This document shows positions 54,426-63,395 of a stretch of DNA of 64,000 nt, one piece after another. Origin of the DNA: Lacicoccus alkaliphilus DSM 16010 (GTDB lineage Bacteria; Bacillota; Bacilli; Staphylococcales; Salinicoccaceae); assembly GCF_900142805.1 (NCBI RefSeq), contig NZ_FRCF01000007.1, forward strand, positions 1-64,000. The letters run 5' to 3'. The first letter of the stretch is position 1; each line of letters starts with the position of its first letter. A model generated the notes under the pieces. It was not told where the DNA came from and searched no databases. It worked only from the letters and a program-made list of their open reading frames with translations. A program made the translations under genes and the position numbers.

Positions 54426-55322
54426 TTATTTGAAAGTCTTGTGGACGGAAGCGTCGAATATATCTTCGACAGCATCATTCAGGGAAGTGTTGAACTCGTC
54501 ATCCGACAAGTCCGCTTTCAGGTCGGAAGCAAGTGCTCTTGAGAAGCTCGCGATCAGACCTTCGTTTTCCTTCAGCTTATCGTTCGCCTGACGGCGTGTG
54601 TAACCGCCGGAAAGTGCGACGACTCTCACGACCTGAGGATGATCGATCAGTTCCTTGTAGAAGTTCGCTTTTGTAGGAATGGTGAGTTTAAGCATCACAT
54701 GCTCATCTTCGTTCAGTTCATTCAGGTGATTCATGATTTCATCTTTAAGGATGCTCTCGATTTCTTCCTTGTCGTCAGCATGGATGCTGACTTCAGGTTC
54801 GATGATCGGTACAAGGCCTGACTGGATGATGCGTTTGCCGACTTCAAATTGCTGGTCGACCACGGCTTTGATGCCTGATTCATTCGCTTCCAGGATGTTG
54901 GAACGCATTTTAGTACCGAACATGCCGCGTTCAACCGCACGCCCCAGCAGATCGTCGAGGTCAGGCATCGGTTTCATCACCTGGGCACCGTTCTCTTCAT
55001 CGGCAAGGCCCTTGTCCACTTTGACGAATGGGACGATGCCTTTCTCGGCAAGATATTCACCTGTGTATTTACCTTCGATTTCACGGTCCATCGTCTGTTC
55101 GAAAAGAATCGCCCCAAGTATCCGCTCTTTATTGAAAGAAGGTGAAGTGATGATGCGGGAGCGCATCTCATGTACCAAATCAAACATTTCCTCTTCGCTT
55201 GAATACTGGTCTTCATCCACCCCGTAGGCTTTCAGTGCTTTCGGGGTACTGCCGCCACTCTGATCAAGTGCTGCGATGAACCCGTCATCATTTTTCATTC
55301 TGTTGAACTGTTCCTGATTCAC
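54426..55322 (-). CDS. fda: Class I fructose-bisphosphate aldolase
   Basis: A 298-residue Schiff-base aldolase of the staphylococcal FdaB type: [17 protein letters not shown] at the N terminus, [36 protein letters not shown] and [14 protein letters not shown]. It cleaves fructose-1,6-bisphosphate without a metal. GTG at 55322 with AGGAG eight bases upstream gives the N terminus MNQEQFNRM; the longer reading from 55331 overlaps that site. Confidence 0.95.
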   Translation of the reverse strand: MNQEQFNRMKNDDGFIAALDQSGGSTPKALKAYGVDEDQYSSEEEMFDLVHEMRSRIITSPSFNKERILGAILFEQTMDREIEGKYTGEYLAEKGIVPFVKVDKGLADEENGAQVMKPMPDLDDLLGRAVERGMFGTKMRSNILEANESGIKAVVDQQFEVGKRIIQSGLVPIIEPEVSIHADDKEEIESILKDEIMNHLNELNEDEHVMLKLTIPTKANFYKELIDHPQVVRVVALSGGYTRRQANDKLKENEGLIASFSRALASDLKADLSDDEFNTSLNDAVEDIFDASVHKTFK

Positions 55323-55449
55323 TAAAATCACTCCTAAAATTTTTACTCTTCACTTATCATTATGCTAAATAAACACCATTCATGCAATGATTTATACAGT
55401 CTCAGTCTTCATAGAAGATGAGTACCGCAAATGAGGTGCCCATTTCGAA

Positions 55450-55556
55450 TTAGATGTCGAGGATTTCGGCGTAAGGATTATCATCGAGAAATGCCATAAT
55501 GGTTTTATCCGGACTTTTTTTGTATTGCGCCCGGGATTTTAATCTTCATGATCCAT
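55450..55556 (-). pseudogene. Possible frameshifted small gene
   Basis: After a strong GGAGGAGGG site an ATG (55549) opens MKIKIPGAIQKKSG and stops. If one base is removed at the A7 run (about 55515-55521) the frame continues as SPDKTIMAFLDDNPYAEILDI and ends at 55450. This looks like a small protein broken by a homopolymer slip, or a sequencing error. No function is recognised. Confidence 0.35.
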
Positions 55557-55731
55557 CCCTCCTCCATTTAATTTACCCGAAATACGATAATTTTAATGAA
55601 CTTTTCTTCTTATTTTCAAAGGTCATCCGGATGATTGGACACAGGACTTGCGCGACCGGAGACAGATTGCGGTATAGTATTATAAGAATTAAGTGCTCCT
55701 GTAGGGGATTGGACACAGTATGGCGTCCTGT

Positions 55732-56035
55732 CGCTCACCGGGAAAGTTATGTGAGCGCGAGGGGTGCTCTATCGCTCGTTCGGAGAATTATGTGAGCGCT
55801 GGGGGTGCTCTATCGCTCGTTCGGAGAATTTTGTGAGCGCTGGAGGTGTTCTGTCGCTCATTGGGAGAATTATGTGAGCGCTGGAGGTGTTCTATCGCTC
55901 ATTCGGAGAATTATGTGAGCGCTGGGGGTGCTCTGCTGCTCATTGGGAAAGTTATGTGAGCGCGAGGGGTGCTCTATCGCTCGTTCGGAGAATTTTGTGA
56001 GCGCTGGGGGTGCTCTATCGCTCATCGGGAGAGTT
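55732..56035. repeat. 41-bp tandem repeat array
   Basis: Seven full units and a partial eighth, starting at 55732, 55773, 55814, 55855, 55896, 55937, 55978 and 56019. The unit runs CGCTC-N2-TCGGAGAATTATG, then TGAGCGCTGGGGGTGCTCTA. TGAGCG at mid-unit pairs with CGCTCA of the next unit, so a transcript would fold into a row of hairpins. Units differ by a few bases. With the broken small gene this fills the 736-base gap between fda and the GNAT gene. A TATAGTATTATAA stretch at about 55674 could be a -10 region. Confidence 0.9.
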
Positions 56036-56058
56036 TATTACAAATAACGGGTGATCAT

Positions 56059-56559
56059 ATGGGCTCAACAATCAGAAGGGTGACTGTGGAAGACGCAGAG
56101 AGGGTTGCAGAAATATGCAGGGCCGGTTGGCTGGATACGGTGGATGACAGATTATCGGATACTTATAAACAGGAGACTGTGGACTTCTGGTATTCTCTCA
56201 AGAAAGTGGAGCAGGATATTAAAAAAGGGCACTATTCATATGTCGCAGAAGTCGACGGGGAAGTGGCCGGAGTGATTGGCGGAGGTATGACAGGTGCCCG
56301 CATAAATGAAATATTCGTATTTTATGTGGACCGGGATTTCCGCTATATGGGCATCGGCGGGCAGCTGCTCAATACCTTCACGGCGCATTTCAGGAAGAAG
56401 GGTGCAAAAGAGCAGTGGGCTTCCGTGCAGGAAGGGAACGCCCTCGGGCTGCCATTTTATGAAGCGAAAGGTTTTGAATTCCAAAGTATGAAAGAGACAC
56501 GGGCCGGCACCGGGGAAGTCCAGAGATCATTAAGGATGATGAAGGCGCTCGGACGATAG
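56059..56559 (+). CDS. GNAT N-acetyltransferase
   Basis: A 166-residue GNAT protein: IRRVTVEDAERVAEICRAGW start, acetyl-CoA loop RDFRYMGIGGQLLN near residue 97, and GNALGLPFYEAKGFEF near the end. The substrate is unknown. The start at 56059 follows a weak GGGTG; the frame is open further upstream only through the tandem repeats, which are not coding-like. Confidence 0.83.
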   Translation: MGSTIRRVTVEDAERVAEICRAGWLDTVDDRLSDTYKQETVDFWYSLKKVEQDIKKGHYSYVAEVDGEVAGVIGGGMTGARINEIFVFYVDRDFRYMGIGGQLLNTFTAHFRKKGAKEQWASVQEGNALGLPFYEAKGFEFQSMKETRAGTGEVQRSLRMMKALGR

Positions 56560-56641
56560 CGGCAGACTGACTTCATGGATAATGGTTCTATCGGCCAAAT
56601 GAGAGCCGGTCAGTCCGATGCCCATACTTTAATACGTCCAT

Positions 56642-56678
56642 AAAAAAACACCGGCGGGAGATGACCTCCGCACCGGCA
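56642..56678 (-). terminator. Terminator of luxS
   Basis: CACCGG-C-GGGAG / CTCC-GCA-CCGG imperfect hairpin; the minus-strand right side is seven T. Confidence 0.6.
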
Positions 56679-56695
56679 GCTTTCAACTCTAATGA

Positions 56696-57166
56696 TCATC
56701 GGATTGCGCCGAACACTTCATCCCACTGGTCGCGGCCGGCAAGCATCTTACCAGCGATGTCTTTTGCACCTTCGAGACTGTGGCTTGCCGCCCAGCCGCA
56801 CTGCACTTCGTTGCAGGCAGGCACTTCGTCGGCCTCCAGTACATCGTTCAATGTCTTTTCCATGACATCTTGGATGTTATTATAGTCATTGTCATTCAAT
56901 ACGGACAGATAGAACCCGGTCTGGCATCCCATCGGGCTCAGGTCCACGACATCAGGATGATGGTTGCGGATATTTTCGGCCATCAGGTGTTCGATGGAGT
57001 GGAGGCCCGGCATTTCCATATGCTCTTTGTTGGGCTGGCAGAAGCGCAGATCATATTTATAAATCACATCACCGTGTGTGCCTTCGCTTTTACTTGCAAG
57101 TCTGATATAGGGTGCCACCACTTTCCTGTGATCCAGGTTGAAGCTTTCCACGTTCATCTTGGGCAT
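56696..57166 (-). CDS. luxS: S-ribosylhomocysteine lyase LuxS
   Basis: A 156-residue protein with the zinc site HSIEH (HxxEH), the third ligand in [17 protein letters not shown] and the conserved [17 protein letters not shown] start. It splits S-ribosylhomocysteine to homocysteine and the AI-2 precursor DPD, recycling S-adenosylmethionine products. ATG at 57166 has GGGAG eight bases upstream; a GTG nine bases earlier is unlikely. Monocistronic. Confidence 0.97.
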   Translation of the reverse strand: MPKMNVESFNLDHRKVVAPYIRLASKSEGTHGDVIYKYDLRFCQPNKEHMEMPGLHSIEHLMAENIRNHHPDVVDLSPMGCQTGFYLSVLNDNDYNNIQDVMEKTLNDVLEADEVPACNEVQCGWAASHSLEGAKDIAGKMLAGRDQWDEVFGAIR

Positions 57167-57325
57167 GATACTCACTCCCTTAAAAGATTTGTTAAAATAA
57201 TGATATATGAAAAATCTGAATAATACAACGTATGAAGAGTGGTCACGAAGTGCCTTTTATTATATTATAGCCTATAATGGATGAATGAAAACTCACGTGG
57301 TTCCACAAAACTGGAGGATGAAATG

Positions 57326-58069
57326 ATGTCAAAGACTAAAATAATCGGCCATCGGGGCGCCAAGGGCCATTATCCCGAAAACACTATGCTCGGCTTCACC
57401 AAAGCCGTCGAAATGGGGGCGGACGGCATCGAGTTTGATGTCCATATGTCGAATGATAAAAAATTGGTCGTCATGCATGATGAAAGCCTGGATCGTACGA
57501 CGACCGACCGAGGCATCATCAAAGACTGGAAAATTTTTGACCTGAAAAAAGTGAAGACCGGCATAAAATTCAGGAATATGTCCAAGTATAACCATACATG
57601 GCATAGGGAGAGGGTTCCTGAATTATTTGAAGTCCTCGCGCTTTTCGCCAAGGAAAACACAGTCCTCAACGTTGAGTTGAAAACGGATGTATATGAGTAT
57701 GAGGGCATTGAGAGGGAAGTGCATCATACTGTCGCGACACGCGGCATGCTCGACAGGGTGGTTTTCTCCTCATTCAACCTGGCTACGCTGGACCGGCTGA
57801 AAAAGCATGATCCCAACGTAAGGATCGCCTATCTGGTCAATGAACTTCCCGAAGATTATGAACAGATGATGGAAGCGCACGATTTTGAAGCTTATCACTT
57901 GAGGGTGGATTCAGCACTTGAGAATATGGAAGCCCTGAAAAAGAACGGTATATTCTTCAGGATCTGGACCGTGAATGAACGGGAACATATGGAGCAGTTC
58001 ATTGATGCAGGGGTCCGGGCCATAATCACCGATTACCCGGATCTCGCACTCGGTCTCCGCGACAGTTGA
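57326..58069 (+). CDS. Glycerophosphodiester phosphodiesterase
   Basis: A 247-residue cytoplasmic GDPD (UgpQ type): IGHRGAKGHYPENTMLGF with catalytic His, VEMGADGIEFDVHMSND and HDESLDRTT with metal ligands, ELKTD and WTVNE near the end. It hydrolyses glycerophosphodiesters to glycerol-3-phosphate, recycling lipid or teichoic acid breakdown products. ATG at 57326 or 57323 follows GGAGG. Confidence 0.92.
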   Translation: MSKTKIIGHRGAKGHYPENTMLGFTKAVEMGADGIEFDVHMSNDKKLVVMHDESLDRTTTDRGIIKDWKIFDLKKVKTGIKFRNMSKYNHTWHRERVPELFEVLALFAKENTVLNVELKTDVYEYEGIEREVHHTVATRGMLDRVVFSSFNLATLDRLKKHDPNVRIAYLVNELPEDYEQMMEAHDFEAYHLRVDSALENMEALKKNGIFFRIWTVNEREHMEQFIDAGVRAIITDYPDLALGLRDS

Positions 58070-58073
58070 AAAA

Positions 58074-58105
58074 AAGACCGTCATCCTTCAAAGGATGGCG
58101 GTCTT
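58074..58105. terminator. Bidirectional terminator
   Basis: AAGACCG-T-CATCC / GGATG-G-CGGTCTT hairpin between convergent GDPD and nucleotide-sugar dehydrogenase genes. Confidence 0.83.
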
Positions 58106-58112
58106 CAACGTT

Positions 58113-59426
58113 TTACAGGCTCCAGTAATGGCAGCCTTTCCCTTCACATTCATTCCTGTCGAGTATGCCTTTCACATCGACGATCACCCTCTGGTCATTC
58201 CTGAATAAACCGCTCAATCTGTCGAGGTCGAAATCAGCGAGGTACGCCTTATGCGGGACGGTCAGCACGACACAGTCGAGATCGTTAAGATCCGCGTCAC
58301 CGACAAGTTCTATACCGAGGTCGCGCTTGACGTCTTCCGGCACCGCGACGGGGTCGTGGACCAGCACCTCCACGCCGTAATCTTCGAGTTCATCGATGAT
58401 GTCCGTCACTTTCGTATTACGGACATCAGATACATTCTCCTTGAAAGTCAGGCCCAATACCGCAACTCTTGAATCGCTGATTTGCTGGCCGGCTTTGATC
58501 ATCTGTTTGATGATATTGCTTGCGATGTATTTGCCCATATCGTCGTTCACTTTCCTGCCGGATAAGATGATCTGGGAATGATAACCCAACTGCTCGGCCT
58601 TATAAGTGAAATAGTACGGGTCGACGCCGATGCAGTGTCCGCCGACAAGACCCGGTGTGAACTTCAGGAAGTTCCACTTCGTCCCTGCAGCTTCGAGCAC
58701 GGCATTTGTGTTGATGTCCATTTTGTTGAACACCATGGAAAGCTCGTTCATGAAAGCGATATTGATGTCCCTTTGGGAGTTTTCAATGACTTTTGAAGCT
58801 TCCGCCACTTTGATGGACTCCGCTTCGTGCACACCCGCCTCTATGATCGAGCTGTAGATTGCAGAGATTTCCTGCAGCGCCTCTGCATCAGACCCCGAGA
58901 CGACCTTCACAATCTGCGTCAGCGTATTTTCCCTGTCGCCGGGATTGATGCGCTCCGGGGAATAGCCGACTTTGAAATCCTCGCCGAACTTCAGGCCGGA
59001 GGCCTCTTCAAGTATCGGAATGCATATCTCCTCGGTCGTCCCCGGATAGACCGTGGATTCATACACGACAATCGCACCCTTTGTGAGGTTCCTCCCTGCT
59101 GTTTCGCTTGCGCTGATCACCGGTTTCAAATTCGGTGTCTTGTCCGTATTGATCGGCGTGGGCACGGAGACGACGAGGAACTTGGATTTTTTGAGGTCCG
59201 ATTCATCACTTGTGAACTGCATCGTCGACTGATGGAGTGATTCGTCTCCCACTTCATCCGTCACATCGGTGCCGTTCCTGTACTGCTCCAGTTTGTCCTC
59301 ATTGACGTCATAACCGATGACGTCGTATTGCTTTGCGAATTCAACAGCAAGCGGCAGGCCGACATACCCGAGTCCGATGACTGAAATCGCTTCTTCTTTC
59401 GCCTGCAGTTTTTCAAATAAATTCAT
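58113..59426 (-). CDS. Nucleotide-sugar dehydrogenase (WbpO/TviB type)
   Basis: A 437-residue UDP-sugar 6-dehydrogenase: NAD loop VIGLGYVGLPLAVEFA, SVPTPIN, YESTVYPGTTEE, catalytic Cys in GGHCIGVDPYY, and GLTFKENVSDVRNTK. The set of motifs matches enzymes oxidising UDP-N-acetylhexosamines to uronates (WbpO/TviB/CapL), not UDP-glucose. It supplies an N-acetylhexosaminuronate for capsule-like polysaccharide. Divergent from the UDP-glucose dehydrogenase gene. Confidence 0.88.
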   Translation of the reverse strand: MNLFEKLQAKEEAISVIGLGYVGLPLAVEFAKQYDVIGYDVNEDKLEQYRNGTDVTDEVGDESLHQSTMQFTSDESDLKKSKFLVVSVPTPINTDKTPNLKPVISASETAGRNLTKGAIVVYESTVYPGTTEEICIPILEEASGLKFGEDFKVGYSPERINPGDRENTLTQIVKVVSGSDAEALQEISAIYSSIIEAGVHEAESIKVAEASKVIENSQRDINIAFMNELSMVFNKMDINTNAVLEAAGTKWNFLKFTPGLVGGHCIGVDPYYFTYKAEQLGYHSQIILSGRKVNDDMGKYIASNIIKQMIKAGQQISDSRVAVLGLTFKENVSDVRNTKVTDIIDELEDYGVEVLVHDPVAVPEDVKRDLGIELVGDADLNDLDCVVLTVPHKAYLADFDLDRLSGLFRNDQRVIVDVKGILDRNECEGKGCHYWSL

Positions 59427-59662
59427 GACATCTCTACCTTCCTCAATCCACTGTCTGTCAACGTGGAAAATCTATCTTAGTCATTATACAATCTTTGAAA
59501 CCTCTATGCACTACATCTACCCTAAAATGTAGAATAATAAAAGGCCTTATGATAAAATTAGTGAATGCAATTTGTGGATTCATTAATATGAAAAAATTGA
59601 TTATAAATGGTACGGTCAGGCATTATGACAGCATTCAGTAAAGACTGGGAGTGTAAAGTTCT

Positions 59663-60970
59663 ATGGAGATCGCAGTAATTGGCACAGGCTATGTCGGCCT
59701 GGTGACGGGTGCCTGCTTGTCGGAGGTCGGCAACCGGGTGACATGTATCGACATCGATGAGGAAAAAGTGGCGACATTGAAGCAGGGCATCAGTCCGATA
59801 TACGAAGAGGGCCTGGAGGCACTGCTCCGGAAAAACATCTCTGAATCGCGCCTCGATTTCACGACGGATTACAAGGAGGGGCTGGCAGGGAAGGACATCG
59901 TCTATATCGCAGTCGGCACCCCGCAGAATGATGACGGGTCTGCAGACCTCACCGCAGTTGCTGCAGTCTGCCGTGCGTTGTCCAAACACCTTGTGCAGGA
60001 TGTCATCATCGTGACGAAAAGCACGGTGCCGGTGGGCACGAATGAATACATCAAAGGCCTGATCGAGGAAAACCTCTTGAGTGATGCCACCATCAGCATC
60101 GCATCCAATCCCGAATTCCTGAGGCAGGGTTCGGCAGTCTACGATACTTTCAACGGCGACCGGATCGTCATCGGTTCCGACTCCCCGGAAGTGCTGGATG
60201 TGCTTGAAACGGTCAATGAAGGTTTCGGTCTCCCGATGGTCAGGACGAACCTCAGGAGTGCTGAAATGATAAAATATGCATCCAACGCATTCCTCGCAAC
60301 CAAAATCAGTTTCATCAACGAGATGGCCAACCTTTCCGAGCGGATCGGGGCGAACATCGATGATGTATCCAGAGGGATGGGCATGGACCAGAGGATAGGG
60401 GAGGCCTTCCTGAATGCCGGCATCGGTTACGGCGGGTCTTGTTTCCCGAAAGATACGCGGGCAATCATTTCGGTCGCACGGGAAGCCGAGTATGATATGC
60501 AGATCCTTGAAAATGTCGTCGACTCCAACGAACGGCAGAGGGGCATCATCGTGGAGAAGGTCATGGACCGTTTTGATTCCATCAGCGGCAGGAAAGTCGC
60601 CGTCCTCGGTCTCGCCTTCAAGCCGAATACGGATGATGTCCGTGCGGCACCTTCCATATCGGTCATCGAAAAACTGATCGGGGAAGGGGCGGAAGTGCAT
60701 ACGTTCGATCCCGCCGCCATGGAGAATGCACGGAAAGTGCTGCCGGAAGGCATCCATTACAGGGACAATATCGAAGATGCCGTCAGGGATGCGGAGATTG
60801 CGATCATCCTTACGGAATGGAAAGAAATCAAATCATTCCCCATTGAAAAGTATGAATCACTCATGGAAACTCCGGTGGTCTTTGACGGCAGGAACTGCTT
60901 CACACTGGAGGGAGTGGGAAAGACCGGTGTGGAGTACCACTCCATCGGCCGTCCGTCCATTGGAAATTAA
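59663..60970 (+). CDS. ugd: UDP-glucose 6-dehydrogenase
   Basis: A 435-residue UGD of the TuaD/YwqF type: VIGTGYVGLVTGACLSEVGN start, TKSTVPVGTNE, NPEFLRQGSAVYD, catalytic Cys in GYGGSCFPKDTRA, and LAFKPNTDDVRAAPS. It makes UDP-glucuronate for teichuronic acid or exopolysaccharide. GGGAGTG lies upstream of the ATG. A strong terminator follows. Confidence 0.94.
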   Translation: MEIAVIGTGYVGLVTGACLSEVGNRVTCIDIDEEKVATLKQGISPIYEEGLEALLRKNISESRLDFTTDYKEGLAGKDIVYIAVGTPQNDDGSADLTAVAAVCRALSKHLVQDVIIVTKSTVPVGTNEYIKGLIEENLLSDATISIASNPEFLRQGSAVYDTFNGDRIVIGSDSPEVLDVLETVNEGFGLPMVRTNLRSAEMIKYASNAFLATKISFINEMANLSERIGANIDDVSRGMGMDQRIGEAFLNAGIGYGGSCFPKDTRAIISVAREAEYDMQILENVVDSNERQRGIIVEKVMDRFDSISGRKVAVLGLAFKPNTDDVRAAPSISVIEKLIGEGAEVHTFDPAAMENARKVLPEGIHYRDNIEDAVRDAEIAIILTEWKEIKSFPIEKYESLMETPVVFDGRNCFTLEGVGKTGVEYHSIGRPSIGN

Positions 60971-60975
60971 GCCCG

Positions 60976-61002
60976 AAAGCCGACTTCGCCGTCGGCTTTT
61001 TT
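60976..61002 (+). terminator. Terminator of ugd
   Basis: AAAGCCGAC / GTCGGCTTT with a six-base loop and T-run. Confidence 0.92.
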
Positions 61003-61096
61003 GATTCAAGGCATCCGCGGTGTTTATTTGTATACTGAACGCCCTGTGATATAATACACGGGGTGAAATATCGGTTTTTGGGAAGGCTTGAACCTT

Positions 61097-62221
61097 ATGG
61101 AGAAGAAAAAGATACTGTTTTTCATATACCGGATGGGCGGCGGCGGCGCTGCAAGGACGCTGCTCAACATCATCAATAATATCGACCGGACGCAGTTCAC
61201 GCCGGTTCTTGTGACGCTCGACCGTGACGGCGGGTATGAGGAGTATGTGGCCGAAGACGTCCTTTTCATCAAGCTCGGGACGAAGCGCCTGAGGGGCGCC
61301 GTCACCCGTCTTGCAAAAGTGATCAGGGAAGAACGTCCCGACATCGTCTTCAGCACCATACCGAATTACAATATCGTGGCGCTGCTGGCGACGATGCTGG
61401 CACGCACGGGTGCCCGGAATGTCGTCAGGGAAGCGGCCTACCTCGGCGGCACGCCGAAAGAGAACGCCAAACTGCGGTTTGCGGGCCTCCTGTATCAGCG
61501 CGCATCGAGGGTGATCGCCCTGTCCAAAGGTGTCAAAGGGAATATTATTAAGCGGTATAAAGTGAATTCTGATAAAATTGACATTATATATAATCCCGTG
61601 GATGTGGAAAACATACAGGCGCTGATGGAGCGGGAGGATGTCGATGGTGCGCACAGGCCGTTTTTCCAAAGTGACGGCAAAACCATCATCACCGCCGGCC
61701 GCTTCCATCATGACAAGGATCAGCTGACGCTGATCGAGGCGTTCAAGACCGTCAGGGACGAGGTCCCGGGCACCCGGCTCGTCATACTCGGCGAAGGGGA
61801 ACTGGAAGCGGAGCTGAAGCGGCGCACCGAAGCACTCGGGCTCGCCGGTGACGTACTTTTTACAGGCTTCCGTCACAACCCGTATGCCTACTTTGCACAA
61901 TCGGACCTGTTCGTGCTGTCTTCCATCCGTGAAGGGTTCGGCCATGTACTGACCGAGGCTTTGGCCACGGGCACGCCGGTCGTCTCGACCAAGGCGCATC
62001 CCGGTGCCGAAGAAGTGCTGGACGGCGGGGAATACGGCCTGATGTGCGAACCGTCGGATTCAAAAGCGCTGGCAGAAAGCATTTCATCCATGCTGGAGCT
62101 TGATGATTCGAAAAGGGAAACAATCATCGAAAAAGGCCTCCGTCGTGCGGAGATGTTCCATGCAGATAAAATTGTGAAACAATATGAACGGATGTTTACA
62201 GATGTCCTGAAAAAAACTTGA
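61097..62221 (+). CDS. GT4-family glycosyltransferase
   Basis: A 374-residue glycosyltransferase: FIYRMGGGGAARTLLNI at the N terminus, ITAGRFHHDKDQLTLIEAF starting the donor domain, and SIREGFGHVLTEALATGTPV with the E-x7-E site. It probably adds a sugar to a lipid-linked surface polysaccharide. ATG at 61097 is preferred; it heads the operon that continues with two more transferases. Confidence 0.9.
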   Translation: MEKKKILFFIYRMGGGGAARTLLNIINNIDRTQFTPVLVTLDRDGGYEEYVAEDVLFIKLGTKRLRGAVTRLAKVIREERPDIVFSTIPNYNIVALLATMLARTGARNVVREAAYLGGTPKENAKLRFAGLLYQRASRVIALSKGVKGNIIKRYKVNSDKIDIIYNPVDVENIQALMEREDVDGAHRPFFQSDGKTIITAGRFHHDKDQLTLIEAFKTVRDEVPGTRLVILGEGELEAELKRRTEALGLAGDVLFTGFRHNPYAYFAQSDLFVLSSIREGFGHVLTEALATGTPVVSTKAHPGAEEVLDGGEYGLMCEPSDSKALAESISSMLELDDSKRETIIEKGLRRAEMFHADKIVKQYERMFTDVLKKT

Positions 62222-62239
62222 TGAAACGGGAGACTCACT

Positions 62240-63394
62240 ATGGAAAGAAGAAAACGTGCGGTACATATGACGACCGTCCACCACCCTTACGATCCGAGGA
62301 TCTATCATAAGCAGTGCAGGTCGCTGCAGGATGCAGGTTTTGATGTCACATTGATCGCAAGGCGCGACCCGAAAGGGAATGAGGCGGACAAGACCATCCG
62401 TCATGTGAAGCTGAAGACATATAAAAGCAGGCTTGGGCGCATGATCTTCGGCACTTATGATGCGTACAGGAAAGCGAAAGCCGTGGAGGCGGACATCATC
62501 ACGTTCCACGATCCGGAGCTGCTGCCTGCAGCATGGGCCCTTAAAAATAAAAACAACACCGTCATCTATGATATCCATGAAGATTACATCACGAGCATCA
62601 TGCAGAAAGATTACCTGAGCGGGCCCCTCAAAAAAATCGTGGCTTCAGGGTATAAGGTCATGGAGAAGTGCTTTACACGGGGCATGGGCCTTTCCCTGGC
62701 CGAGAAGTATTACGAGGAGCAGTATCCGGAAGGCGTCTGGATATTGAATTATCCAACGGTGAACGAGAGATTCATCAAGCATGCACATCACGGTCAGGCG
62801 GAGGACCGTGTGCTCTATACGGGCAACGTCTCGCATGTCAGAGGCGCCCTGCAGCATGCCAGGCTGCCGGTGATCGACCCTGACATCAATGTCCATTTCG
62901 TGGGGAAATGTCCGGGCGAGCTTGCCGAAGAGATGTATGCAGCCGCCGGCAGTGCAGCCGACAGGCTTAATATAGAAGGCATCGACAGTTTCGTTGAAAA
63001 GGAAGTCATCGAGGCGCGCTATCTTGAGCGGCACTGGCTGGCGGGCATTGCACTGTTTCCGCCGACGGAGCATTACAGGCAGAAGGAACTGACGAAGTTC
63101 TTCGAGTATATGAACGCAGGACTGCCCGTCATCTGCTCCGACTTCCCGGTGTGGAAAGCCTTCATCGAGAAATATGAATGCGGCATCGCCGTCGATCCGG
63201 ACGATGACCAAGCGGTCAGAAAGGCGCTCGATCATCTGCGCAGCCATCCGGAGGAAGCCGCCCGCATGGGGCAGAACGGCAAAAGGGCTGTGATGGAGGA
63301 ACTGAACTGGCAGACACAGGAAAGGAAGCTTGTGCGCTGGTACAATGCCCTCTCGGGAGCGGATATGGCGTCCCGAAAGGCAGAGGAGGCATGA
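62240..63394 (+). CDS. Glycosyltransferase (GT4-like, GT-B fold)
   Basis: A 384-residue GT-B protein. HMTTVHHPYDPRIYHKQ opens it; the C-terminal domain has FEYMNAGLPVICSDFPVW and GIAVDPDD. The E-x7-E donor motif is weak, so the subfamily is uncertain. It follows the previous transferase by 18 bases, with a GGGAG site, in the polysaccharide operon. Confidence 0.82.
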   Translation: MERRKRAVHMTTVHHPYDPRIYHKQCRSLQDAGFDVTLIARRDPKGNEADKTIRHVKLKTYKSRLGRMIFGTYDAYRKAKAVEADIITFHDPELLPAAWALKNKNNTVIYDIHEDYITSIMQKDYLSGPLKKIVASGYKVMEKCFTRGMGLSLAEKYYEEQYPEGVWILNYPTVNERFIKHAHHGQAEDRVLYTGNVSHVRGALQHARLPVIDPDINVHFVGKCPGELAEEMYAAAGSAADRLNIEGIDSFVEKEVIEARYLERHWLAGIALFPPTEHYRQKELTKFFEYMNAGLPVICSDFPVWKAFIEKYECGIAVDPDDDQAVRKALDHLRSHPEEAARMGQNGKRAVMEELNWQTQERKLVRWYNALSGADMASRKAEEA

Positions 63395-63395
63395 G

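Noticed and set aside
55732-56035. CRISPR array
   Set aside because: Units are contiguous 41-bp repeats without unique spacers, and no cas genes are present.
59558-60757. Long open frame antisense to ugd (about 399 codons)
   Set aside because: It mirrors a GC-rich, well-conserved UDP-glucose dehydrogenase gene; the peptide is rich in H, D and R with no recognisable domain or ribosome site.
60857-61999. Long open frame antisense to the GT4 transferase (about 380 codons)
   Set aside because: Runs across the ugd terminator and the opposite strand of a clear glycosyltransferase; no domain, codon shadow only.
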